Shown here in pieces: positions 54,262 to 64,000 of a DNA stretch of 64,000 bases. Numbering within the stretch: position 1 is the first letter of the stretch; each line of letters opens with the position of its first letter. This stretch comes from Plenodomus lindquistii. Lineage: Eukaryota; Ascomycota; Dothideomycetes; Pleosporales; Leptosphaeriaceae. The notes beneath the pieces were generated by a model, which ran no database searches, was not told where the DNA came from, and saw only the letters and a list, made by a program, of their open reading frames with translations. A program made the translations under genes and the position numbers. The stretch lies in contig JANUWI010000020.1 of NCBI GenBank assembly GCA_025504975.1, positions 186,001 to 250,000 of the forward strand. Reading direction: 5' to 3'.

Positions 54262-54850
54262 GCCTGCCGTCGCTGCATGCAGACTTTGGGCAGCGACTCG
54301 AGATCAACCCGGAGGGCTACCACGCGAATGTGGCAGTATGGATCAAGGCCCTCGCCAACGCATCGCAAGCGGGCTTAACGCCCACGCAGCTTCGAAAATC
54401 TTCGCAGCTCTCGCCATACGGTATGCGGGGTAGCACCCACGATCTGCTCAACACCCGCAACAGAGACGAGCTCGCGCGGGCTCTGCAATATCCCCACCAC
54501 GGCAGGCCTACGTGTCTGACAGCTGTGTTCAATAAGACAACACAGAAGAAAGAGATGATACTACGAAAAGACTTTCTTCATTCAAAAGAGAGCATCTACA
54601 AGATTTCGTGGGTACTCAACGCCATTGTCCTCTACATTTCATCAACCCTCTCTCTAACAGGGCATCAGTCATGTCCTCGACGAAAATGCCGACAGCTCAT
54701 CAGACGGCAGCACATACAAATTGATTGGTGATGGTCTGCTCGGAACATCTGGCAGTGACGCACGTACACAATCCATTGCGGCAACAAACGGTCCTACGTC
54801 TAATGATGCCCTAGACTTCATCTGCCGTGATCCTCGCCAGCTTGGCCACT
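54262..54850 (+). pseudogene. CHMP7/Snf7-like N-terminal domain fragment
   Basis: The frame reads RLPSLHADFGQRLEINPEGY, then VAVWIKALANASQAGL, RDELARALQYPHHGRPTCL, and KDFLHSKESIYKISW. This order resembles the N-terminal winged-helix region of fungal CHMP7-like ESCRT-III (Snf7 family) proteins as I know them (RLPSLYxDF, NPxGYxAN, ALxxxxxGRPxxL, LxDFLxxxxSIYxxSW). A possible 49-base intron (54612-54660, GTACTC...CTAACAG) follows, but the continuation (GISHVLDENADSSSDGSTYK) does not look like the expected Snf7 domain. It seems to be a fragment joined to other DNA. Confidence 0.5.
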
Positions 54851-54859
54851 ACTTGATCA

Positions 54860-56985
54860 TCTTCATCATGTCGTCCGACAACAAACATCCCAAGCCCCCA
54901 CTCCGCACCCTCCACCAGTACAACCTCTTTCAAGCCCTCGCAGCCGTCGCGCTAGCCATTCAAAAACTTGTTCGTTGCTCTCATGCGCCGTGCGATCACA
55001 GAAACGCGGAGTACAAACACAAATGTGCCGTGGAACTAAGACGATAAAATTGCGGCGCCGCGGGCGCGTCATGGCCGGGTGGCTGTGCGCGTGGAGAGGG
55101 TGAGGGCTGCGGCGGAATGGGAGCGGTGGATGGGCAGTGGCGGCAGAGTCGTCAAGAAAAGGCGTCAAAAGAGGAATGCTCTTAAGTGAGACGCGACGCC
55201 GAGTAAACGTCGCGAACCATTCGAGCGTGGGGGGGGGGGGGGGAAGTGCGTAGCAGAGGGTGAGATGTGCAAGGTGGGGAGGAGGGCTGATTTGATGGAG
55301 CTGCGGTGGATTTGGGATTTGGGCTGCGAAGATAAGTGCTGAATGACAATATGGGTGGGAAGCAACCTTTCAGCGCCATGCGGGGTGAGAAGCAGCTAGT
55401 TGAACAGATCGAGGAATGTTTAAGCAAGAGTGGTGGAGATGTGCTTCAAAAATAAGCGACTAGCTGCAATACAACGTTCGCTTGCTTCGGGTCCATAATT
55501 GCTCTCATTGCCGCTGATCATTGACCACAACACTGGCCATCTGCATAGCATCACGACGCGCCATAAGCCTTCCCTGACGCAGAGAGGTTGCTGTCATTGC
55601 CGCTGATCAGTCTCGCTGCTTGATCTACAGCTCAGTCCCTCAGCACCATCATCGCATATAAACGGCCATCTGGACAGCGCGTCTGAACAAACGTTACCTG
55701 TATTCAATTGATTCGGTGTGTTCAGCTTGCAAGCACGCCTGCCTCGTGCTCTCAACGTCGCTGGATGAGCCGTGCGCACTGACTTACTGGTACCGATAGT
55801 TGGCGGTCATCTCATAACATTGACAGCAGCCTCTGGAAGTTGACAGGCTCGCCAGCAGATCCAAGCAGTCCCAGGCTGCAGCCCTCAGAATGTCAATCTT
55901 GTTACTGTGTGAGCACGTTGCGCGTACCTCTAGTCAGCCGGCAAGTGCCTCATTTTTTCAAAATCAAGTAATTCGCGCAGTCTCATCCTAAGCACAATCA
56001 AACCTATTCACTCTCGAGCTGAAGCCCTTTGGATTGGCATATCGAATACCAATGCCGCCACGAATGTGCGAGTTGAGCTTGAGGAGCTGAAGTTGCTGAA
56101 TACTGCCGCCGGATTCAATGCACATGAGATAGCCTAGACCAAGATCGACGAGACTGTCCACAGAGTCCTAAGACGAGGCCGTCGGGCTTAACACATCTAA
56201 CACTGATGCCTCCAACGCACTCGAGACACGCACCTCCCAAAGTTGTGCACTTCTTGAAGGGTGGAGGCTACAACCCCAAGGCCCCAGCAAATCTATGTGC
56301 TGGCTCGTGTTTGGTGAGGTAGGGCCAAGCATCACGATATTCCACGCCAGCGCAGTCAGAAAAAAAAAGTACTTGGGTGCTCTTTCCGCAATGGGGTTAC
56401 GAGAGTTGCGGGAAATTGGGGAGCACTCATAAGACCAGCTTGATCTCACAAACAAATAGCGAGGTGACGGGGCTGCTGGAGAGCTGGAAGCGGACCTTAC
56501 TAGGCAGGTTTAAGATCGAGACGTGTGAAATGGAATAGGAGATTTGTTGTTTTTTGCGAGCGAGTGGATGGGGTGTCGCACATTTGAAACTCGAGACCCA
56601 AGACGCTGTTGGTCGCTCCGCTACATCTACCATGGCAACTACTATACACCCAGACCCGCTGGAGCGATAAACTAGACCACGCCACCGTAAGCACCAAGAT
56701 CTCCGACTCAATCTCACAGTACTGGGCCGAGGAATTCCGGTCTTTCCGCGCGAATCTTGGGTCACCGATTCTCCGAAGAAGGACTTCTTCCCTACCCCTA
56801 CTCTGGCGCTCTATTCCCCCTCTTCTTCCGCCAACGACGATGCCACGTCCGATCCCGTCCTGAGTCGCGTCGATGACGTGATCTTGAGGTGGGCAGCAGC
56901 AGCAGGATGAGCCGCTCGACACTCGACACAGCAGGCACGCGTTTACTATTCCTCGAGAGTACTTCTCTGTGCATGATAACGTGCG
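54860..56985. other. no gene supported; includes a 15-G run
   Basis: A homopolymer of 15 G lies at 55229-55243. The rest has weak frames without motifs. Confidence 0.35.
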
Positions 56986-57029
56986 GTATCCACACGTCGC
57001 TCCCATCTGCAGTATAACGTGGCGATGGT

Positions 57030-57420
57030 GAAGAGTGGAAGATAGGGGTGGTACATGCTCCATGTGTCGGCGCCGAAAATGTTTTCGAAGAAGCTGATCT
57101 TGCCCGAGCAAGGCACAAGCGCAACAACGCCGTAACCGTTGGTGGGACCATTTCGAACAATCGCGCCGAGGGAGAGGAGGTCTGTTGGTCTGTTGCTTTG
57201 AGGTCGAGGCGAAGGGGGAGAGCGACGACTTTGGAGGTGTCGTTTGTAGCGTTGTAGTCCTAGACAATGGCGCGCTCGTGTGTCAGGGCAAGGGCGAGGC
57301 CGGCAGACGAGAGCGCAGTGCCGTGGAAGGGGGTGTGCGGGCGGAGAAGCGCGGGCCCGTGGCGGTGGTGAGGAATGGAAGATAGGCCGTGTGCCTGATG
57401 TGTAGACTGCATGGGAAAGT
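57030..57420 (-). pseudogene. Nup133-like beta-propeller fragment
   Basis: On the minus strand two adjacent pieces in different frames read GLALALTHERAIV-stop-DYN and GAIVRNGPTNGYGVVALVPC followed by SGKISFFENIFGAD. These resemble the N-terminal propeller of fungal Nup133-type nucleoporins (ALALTHxRAIVWDY, then YGLVAVxPxSGKIxFWEN). The stop is TAG where Trp is expected, and a frameshift separates the pieces. Sequence further on is not recognisable, so it is a decayed fragment. Confidence 0.5.
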
Positions 57421-57424
57421 CGAC

Positions 57425-59180
57425 CGGTTTGTGCTCGTGTCGATGGTTCCACGGGTTTCTCCCGTACCTTTGTTGGGGTCGAAGGAGAGCGAGAGCTCTT
57501 GGCGGAACGTAGTGATAAAAGTATCCATCGGCCTGGCTTGGTGTCTGGTTCTTGACTGTGCGGCTGGTGCGCTTCTTCGCAAATGTCTATGGGGGCGATG
57601 GTGGTTAGTGGACTTGGAGACTGGGCGAAGGGTCTATACGGCAGGCGGCAGCGTGACGGCGACAAAGGTCGAGCTGGCTGTTACCTGGACAAAGACGGTA
57701 ACGGGTGGAGCGGAAGGCCACAGGCCACAGAAAATTTGCGATACAGCGGGTCGACAGAGCGGCAGTCGTAGATGAGGGCCATGGGCTCGCGGGGGGGGGG
57801 GGGGGGGTAGGGTATCGTAAAGTCCATTGTTGCGTCTTGCTGAGGGTGGACGGGCTGGGCCGACATGGCGATACCAATAGCACCACCCACCCCGATCCAA
57901 CGCGTTCTCCTTGCCCACGGCTTGCATGGCGGCAGGCTGCTGTTCCATGTGTCGAATGCGAGCGCGTGGAGATTGCAAAGGTCCCGGGTCGGCGGATGAT
58001 GGCGTTGAGTGAGAGTGGCTTCTCGGCTGCAGGGCCGTGAGGTGGCAGCGGCCAACGGACGGCAGGTGAGCAGCAGATCCACGAGCACAAGCACCTACCT
58101 CATAACACGACCTTACCGCCTTTCAAGCGGCCTTTGTGAGTAGTACCCCAAAGCTTCCAGCACAGTCACCGCACCACACGCTGCGACAGACCATTGACCA
58201 GGCGGCAGCCGAGTACGATGCCGCTTTGACAGCTTCACCTCACCCTTCCAAGTCAGTCTAGTCCGAGGCCAGATTGAGCCGTTCAGCCCGGTCATGCACA
58301 GGCTGCGATGCGTCGAAATCCATACATTTGTGACACACGAAAAGCCATCACACGCTCTAGTTAGACTAGAGGACGGGCAGGTGCCAAGGACTGAACCTTG
58401 GAAAGGGCCTCCGCTCCAAGCCCAACGATCGACCAGGCCTACCGGTAACCGTCGTCTGCCCTAGACAGCTTCTCATGTCGGTTTGACGGCTGCAATCTCT
58501 GCTTTCTGCACGACTGGCAGCGACGAGCACGAGACTACCCTTTGCACTTCGACGGTCTCCTGTTCGACGGCCGCACAACAAGGGCAGCGACAGCAGCGCG
58601 CTCACCAGTGCTCTTCTCCAATTTTGACATCGTTCACGTCAACACCGTCTTTGAACTATCAATCTGGACCACAGTCAGAGGGGGCACTTCAGACGTGCCT
58701 GCACGCTGCGACCCAGGCCCTCCGCATGTTTGCCATGCGATTGCGCATTAACAAGTACACTCACCAGATTCACTGATTTCAATGTCATTGCCACTCATCT
58801 GTCTCTTACGCATCTTTATGCGCGACTATCTGGCGTCTGTTTGCTGTCCTGGCCAAGTCTCCCAAACTGAGACGGAATTGTTCATACACCAACAGTCAAC
58901 ACCGACACAACATCTACCCTGTTATCTGTACGATGAGTGCCTGGCCTGTAGCCGCCGAGGGGATATTGACTCCCATTCTAGATTCGCTTCTCATCTCCAG
59001 CTGGTAAACATGCCCTCCTACTTCTCCACCACCTCATACGGCACGGGTGCTCAATGTTTGACCGTGTCCACAGTACAACGGCATCCGCGGTGCGGTTGGC
59101 AAGTGGCTCGTAGTTGGCACAGTTTCGTGGGATCTCGGCGTTGATATCTCACGTTGCCCTGCTCCAATAGCGTGCAAGGT
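57425..59180. other. no gene supported; includes a 17-G run
   Basis: A run of 17 G lies at 57791-57807. Possible additional Nup133-relic sequence continues on the minus strand to about 57.6 kb, but I cannot align it. The rest has no recognisable gene. Confidence 0.35.
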
Positions 59181-59183
59181 CCC

Positions 59184-59520
59184 TCGCGGACTTATTCAAA
59201 TTCGACCAGCTCGAACCCCTAAGCTCAAGAACTCTGCTCAGAGAATCGGTCAACAAGATTGAGAGACTGGGCAAAGTCAGTCCAAGCCTTATCACGAGCC
59301 CCGCAGCATCGCGCACGCCCACCAATGTCGCAAACAACTACGCTGACAGTGGTCCATTGCCGATTTTACCAAATCGTCCTGTCGCTGCTCTTGCCCCTGT
59401 TCCACCTGGCGAAACTCAACCTCGAAGTACTGTTAACCACGGCTCTATCGTCAAAGCAGCCCACCGTTTAGACGCGCTGAGCGCGCCCGGACAATCATCA
59501 GAAGGAGAAGCTCCGGCTTA
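59184..59520 (+). pseudogene. protein-like frame, unrecognised
   Basis: An open frame reads LADLFKFDQLEPLSSRTLLR, then VNKIERLGKVSPSLITSP and a Pro/Ala-rich tail, ending at a TAA. It looks like a genuine coding remnant. The family is not known to me. Confidence 0.3.
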
Positions 59521-59710
59521 ACCCAGCCCATTGGAATCGAAGCGCGATCCACACAACCATGAATCCGGTGCACAGCCCGAGACTGCCATGGCGATGACGA
59601 AGAAGCACTAGCGATCATCAAAGACGATGGCGCCGAGGAAGAGACTGTTCGGAACAGCCGATAAGTTCAGTTTTGAGGCCCCACGTAGCGGTTCGCGCTG
59701 AAATTTCCCC

Positions 59711-60230
59711 TGTGCCGATAAGGCGGTGAGTCGACGACTAGACCGCCAGGCTGCGCGTGTCACGCTCGAGAGATTCAAGGCCACCGCGGAGATGTTCGGC
59801 CTTGACTTTGATGTACGCTCGACCACCCGCGGCCTCATTCCAATTCCAGCTTCGTGGCGATTATCCCCCGGTGCTGCTCTCGCGCCACATGAATGGCTAG
59901 CAGTGTACGAATATATGACGCAGTCGAAAGAGTTGGGAGGTGGTGCGAATGGTGACCACCCCTAGGTTGGCAGTACCTTATTGGAATGGGCATAATGGAG
60001 CGATATGTCGAGTTGTTTGTTGTTGATGCTCTCCAAAAAGGCGGAAAGAATGATGGCAAGCTTGGTTTCGAGAAGGCGTTCGCAAAGTACGACAAGCCCC
60101 AGCCTCGTCGTCTTACATTTACACCAGGCCAGGAAATGTCGTGCGCTTACTCCTCTTACAACGTCAGAGGAGATTGTGTCCAAAAAGAGGCAAGTCGCAC
60201 TGCTTTGCGCACGCATGCGTAATCCTCAGC
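59711..60230 (+). pseudogene. protein-like frames, unrecognised
   Basis: A frame ending at 59965 reads LERFKATAEMFGLDFDVRST and AALAPHEWLAVYEYMTQSKE. A second, at 59986-60222, reads YVELFVVDALQKGGKNDGKL and FEKAFAKYDKPQPRRLTF. They may be exons or pieces of one gene. No family is recognised. Confidence 0.3.
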
Positions 60231-60234
60231 GGAA

Positions 60235-60845
60235 CGTCCAGATTGAAGAATTTAACAACTTGGCCTCCCCATTCAAGATTCTGGTGAGCGTCGCAGAGAA
60301 GAGGACGAGGAGGACGAGCTACTCGCCAGCATTCCGACTTCTGCTGGGCCTAAGCGTCTCGACTCCACAACCAGCAACTCGAGCAAAAGGAGCATGCGAA
60401 ATCTCCGTCGAAAATCACCAAATGTCAACTCTGGCAAAGCCGGTAGAGGCGGACCGCAATCTTGCCCATCCCTCTCAAGAGCGGCGGTGGCGATGATGGC
60501 GAAGGCGAGTAGTACCACGCACCACCACCATCACTATCGAAGAAAGCTCGTTTCGCACAAAGGAGTATGGCAAAGAGGGGGAGTAACAGGAAGATTAGGA
60601 TCAGAGCAATCCGCGAAAGGAGAATGAACGACAGAAGACTTTGAAAGAGAGATAGAGAGAAAAAACACTAATATTAACATTGTATGTTGCACCTGCTGTG
60701 CGAAAAACGAAAGATACCCGATTAGAAAGTCTGGAGAAATAGGCGCAATAACCCTGAGCGTATTGGAGTACGCGTGCGAGGCCTGTGATATCATTGCGTA
60801 CATGCAGCGTAAACATCACGGCTCTCAGAACATTCTGTAAGAGGG
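60235..60845. other. no gene supported
   Basis: Ser/Lys-rich reading to about 60630, with a CACCACCACCATCAC-type run giving poly-His. Nothing recognisable after that. Confidence 0.35.
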
Positions 60846-60848
60846 ACT

Positions 60849-61211
60849 ATGCAATCTGGCTTACAGTCAGATGATAATATCTCGCAAAATGGCGATGCGG
60901 GTGTCTGTCTTGGTTGCGAATTTACGCTGGCGGAATGGGTCCCTTCCACCACAACTACAGTTTTCCTCTCAAGTCTACACGTAGGTGTATTAAATGATTT
61001 GGTAGGTGGAATTGCGGCGTGGACCTGCTGTGTTGTGCATGGTATTCTTGCCGGCCTTTTGCGTGTATTCCTCAATAAGTGGGCCATCCATTACAGGCGC
61101 ACACACCAGAGATGTTCAACGAATGTGCCAGGCTCTATCGCTCCGCTACAAAGAAGGCAGAATGACAGGGAGAGCTTGTTGAACTGGTCCGTTTCCATGC
61201 TCAAGCCATAG
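60849..61211 (+). CDS. hypothetical protein with one hydrophobic segment
   Basis: A 120-codon ATG-to-stop frame with a hydrophobic stretch (LNDLVGGIAAWTCCVVHGIL) near residues 48-67 that could span a membrane. There is no recognised domain, and the region is gene-poor. It could be chance. Confidence 0.22.
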   Translation: MQSGLQSDDNISQNGDAGVCLGCEFTLAEWVPSTTTTVFLSSLHVGVLNDLVGGIAAWTCCVVHGILAGLLRVFLNKWAIHYRRTHQRCSTNVPGSIAPLQRRQNDRESLLNWSVSMLKP

Positions 61212-61214
61212 CCT

Positions 61215-62165
61215 TGACGCGAGCTCTGCAAAGTCCTGTCCTATCCTTGCTTACAATGACTGTCCCATCCTCGCCCACAATGATGATGCCTGCTCTTACT
61301 GCGTCGCCTACAGTGCCCTTGTCCGTGCCAATAGCGACTTGTTGTCCATCTTTATCCTGCCGGCCAAGACCTAAGCCCATATCCTCACATATGTTTATCT
61401 GCTCACTTGAGAAGGCGAAGCCTTTCGCCTTTCCTCTGGCAATGCGTAGCGTGCTGCCAACAGTACTGCAGTCAAACAGATTTGGCGAACAATTCAGAGT
61501 GGGAAAATGACAGGAGGCCTGTACGGACATATGGTAAAGCTAACAGAGAGTACAGGCCTTGATAGTTACAAGACGTCCAGACTGGTTCCTCTACGCGTAG
61601 TCAGGGTGGTGATCCGCCTTGACGGGGAAGCCGTTGGGGAAAATTAGACCTATCCGCATCAAGCCACAGTCAACGGCACTCCTCTGACCAATAGTGCTGA
61701 ACATGACTAGCTGACGATGTAATCAGGCTTGGATCTGAAGGGCCTTACACTCTGAGTTGAAGTGACCAACGTCGTTCCTGAATTGGCATTTCCGTTGAGT
61801 TAGCGGTTAAATCGCTTGACTGTAGCCTTCGGGGACTCACTTATCCCGTGCTGCAAATCTCCGATACTCGAGCGGTGCATAGCTGATCGTTGGAAGGGTA
61901 GCGAGATGAATGTATTGACCGAGGGCTTGAGCAGCAAGGAGATGAGCGACGCCACACAAGTCGTCACTTTGCTTACAAAAACTGTGATGGATACCACCTG
62001 ACAGTCTCTATCCCGACCGCTCCTTAAAGCCGCGAAGTAGGCGGGCTGTCCGCTCATCGATCCTCGTACCCTCGCTGGTGGAAATCTCACGTTCAGCTCA
62101 CAGACCAATTGGACGCAGGTGGCGAACAGGTCAATCGTCAGAAGCCGACGTGCTCCTGAAGACGT
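61215..62165. other. no gene supported
   Basis: Short frames on both strands without motifs. Confidence 0.35.
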
Positions 62166-62171
62166 TTAGCC

Positions 62172-62582
62172 ATGCAACAATGTATTGACAGGCGCGACGA
62201 AGCCTGCACACTTTGCGAGTGTGGCGGTCTCCATGCTCGTCCGACGCGCTATGCAGTCGCTCGTCACCTTATCTCACTTCGTCCTTCCAACACTGCGCTA
62301 GCGGTGTACGTAGCGGAAGAAGAAGAAGAAGAAGAAGGGAGATTAGGTTTCCGGGGTGGAGAGGCTGTCAGAGCTGGACAAGTCGTCGGAGCGCTTGCGT
62401 TGGATTGTCATTGTGGATGGTGTGTGAGTGGTGGTGATGGAGTGATGGACGATCTTGGGATGGTGGAGTTATGGGAGATGTGGGATTTGTACTCTTCTAC
62501 TCAAGTGTTGGAGTTTGATAGACTTGATGTGATGGGTGTCTTTATTGCGTATTTGACAATTCTTACTGGTGCTTGGGCGTGA
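62172..62582 (+). CDS. hypothetical ORF, 136 aa
   Basis: An ATG-to-TGA frame with a cysteine-rich start (ACTLCECGGLHARPTR), a GAA-repeat-encoded Glu run in the middle and a hydrophobic end (FIAYLTILTGAWA). No family is recognised. The low-complexity part weakens the case. Confidence 0.22.
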   Translation: MQQCIDRRDEACTLCECGGLHARPTRYAVARHLISLRPSNTALAVYVAEEEEEEEGRLGFRGGEAVRAGQVVGALALDCHCGWCVSGGDGVMDDLGMVELWEMWDLYSSTQVLEFDRLDVMGVFIAYLTILTGAWA

Positions 62583-62589
62583 TGTGATA

Positions 62590-64000
62590 GCAACGCTTTA
62601 CGACATGTGTTTTGTGTGTGCGAGTGCTTGAACAGAGATTTGTTTATGCATCTGTGCTAGGTCTGGGGTTACGTATATACATAGTTGACATACACGTACT
62701 AAGCAAGGGCTAGTTAAGGTTGGCTATGGAAAGGATAATACTTAGAGCGCGAGGGCATCTTACAGCCCAGGACCTCTTCCAAGCACATTGTAGCTTCCAA
62801 GATGTCAAGGTCTCCATGCATGTCCAAGGTGAGGTCTAATCTGTATCCGAAAGACTCAAGAGTATATAGACATTCGGTCCCGCTCCGTCGTAGACACCCT
62901 ATCAGGGCGTTAATAGCCCCGCAGGGACATGAGATGGTCCATCAATGGGCGGGATGACTGAGTCTTCGACGAGAACCTCCTTCCCTTCCACTGCAATCCT
63001 GAAGTTCCAATCCGCTTCTATGTTCTTGTACATATGCGCCTTGGTGTGTTTGTCTAAGCAAAGAGCCTTCTCCGCCACCTGACCCTGTCGCCAAGAGGGG
63101 CCACGCGCGTGCACTCATCTAACCAACTCGTCCGTCCCTTCACTCAGACCATAGTCATTGCAACACTGGTAGATTGAGGCTTGTCGTGCGCTGGGGATAT
63201 TGGAGTGATCTCTGCATGGGCTCCAGACTGTGACGGCCCGTACCACCAGCACTGCCTTTGGATGCGTACTGTCCGCTCGAAAAGATGGGAGACGGGGAGC
63301 GTGTTCTGCCTTAGTTCACCGTAAATGACAGGATGGGGCGCCGACGGCCTTTGACTATAATCTAGATGTCCTTCTGTTTTGTAGGCTAGTAGACGTGCGA
63401 TGCGGATGGTACGCCTCCCAGGTAATTCTTGTGGTGAGCCTGATCGTATCAAGGCGGGGGATGAGGGTTGGGTACGCAAGGCAATTTCGCGGCTTGACCT
63501 TGATGATGCGAGAGACGGGGAAAAAGATGTTGAAGAGATTATTGTTGTATACCACAAATCTACAAGGAGAAGGGCAGCGTAGTGATGTTAAGGCAGTGGC
63601 TGAAACTGAAGCTATTGCGTTGCGTCCAGATGGACTGAGGCCTCACAAGAGATGGCATGCACACCGTTTACAATGTATGTCTTCTTGAAGCGTTTCTACC
63701 TAGATGCGTTTGCAGGCCGTGGGTGCCGGGGGCCGAGGGCAGGAAGAGCTGGGTCTTGGGGTCCAGCATGTAGTAGGTACAATTACGGAGCATATAGGGG
63801 CCTGGGCCGCTTATAAAGCAGAGGTTAGGAGGGTAGGACTCGCCCTTGAGAGTAAAATTAATAAAATCGAGGTAGAAAGTGACTATCTTGCCGGCTAGGA
63901 GCCTAGAACGAATGTCCTCTGGAAAGGCGGGTAGGGAGGTGATGTAGTGCGGCTTCCAGATTGATTGATTGATTGATCCATTTAACGTCTACTTGCTGCA
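62590..64000. other. no gene supported; (GATT)n at the end
   Basis: A weak frame at 63400-63582 (WVRKAISRLDLDDARDGEKD) looks protein-like, but no gene could be built. A short (GATT)4 run lies near 63960-63976. Confidence 0.35.

Noticed and set aside
56500..58094. Minus-strand frames of 120-255 codons around the Nup133-like fragment.
   Set aside because: They switch between unrelated low-complexity readings. Only short pieces resemble the nucleoporin, in two different frames.
1..64000. tRNA or rRNA genes.
   Set aside because: The only tRNA-like sequence I noticed is the primer-binding site of the copia element. No complete tRNA or rRNA was recognised by eye; a covariance-model scan would settle it.

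Overview
The window looks like nuclear DNA of a filamentous ascomycete (Pezizomycotina; Dothideomycetes is my guess, not shown). The grounds are a HET-NACHT-WD40 gene, a Zn2Cys6 regulator, GT-AG introns of about 45-60 bases with RCTRAC-like branch sites, and a transposase relic broken only by C-to-T type stop codons, as repeat-induced point mutation (RIP) would leave. It is an accessory, repeat-rich region. Few genes are intact, and much of the sequence is decayed gene fragments, so most long open frames are not genes.

Layout: 1-11 kb has almost no recognisable gene, only weak hypothetical frames and a GC-rich decayed stretch at 8.1-9.3 kb. At 11.1-12.1 kb lie two small related ORFs, then a hydrolase-like fragment and an SF1 helicase relic (13.5-14.3 kb). 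A pogo-type transposase pseudogene fills 15.0-16.75 kb. At 17.5-22.2 kb is a HET-NACHT-WD40 allorecognition-type gene with 14 almost identical 126-base WD40 repeats and a one-base deletion in repeat 12. From 22.3 to 33.8 kb is a transposon nest: four solo LTRs of two families, each with perfect 5-base target duplications; decayed sequence; and a structurally complete Ty1/copia element (25826-32497). The element carries, on the opposite strand, a predicted spliced gene for an AT-hook plus six-cysteine protein.

At 34.8-39.7 kb are two decayed, tandem SNF2-type ATPase relics. An F-box-type gene follows (39.7-41.4 kb, minus strand). At 43.6-46.1 kb five exons join into one Zn2Cys6 + maltose-acetyltransferase-like fusion gene whose third intron holds a TA-flanked MITE. 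A sister MITE lies at 42.5 kb. From 50 to 60 kb comes a mosaic of decayed pieces of housekeeping genes (eIF2-gamma, a CHMP7/Snf7-like N-terminus, a Nup133-like propeller piece), interrupted by a hAT-type MITE with an 8-base target duplication. 60-64 kb holds only weak unrecognised frames.

Two working systems stand out. One is the NLR-like allorecognition gene, whose repeat array is of the kind that diversifies by concerted evolution. The other is the copia element with its antisense cargo gene. No function is proven; all family assignments come from motif recognition by eye.
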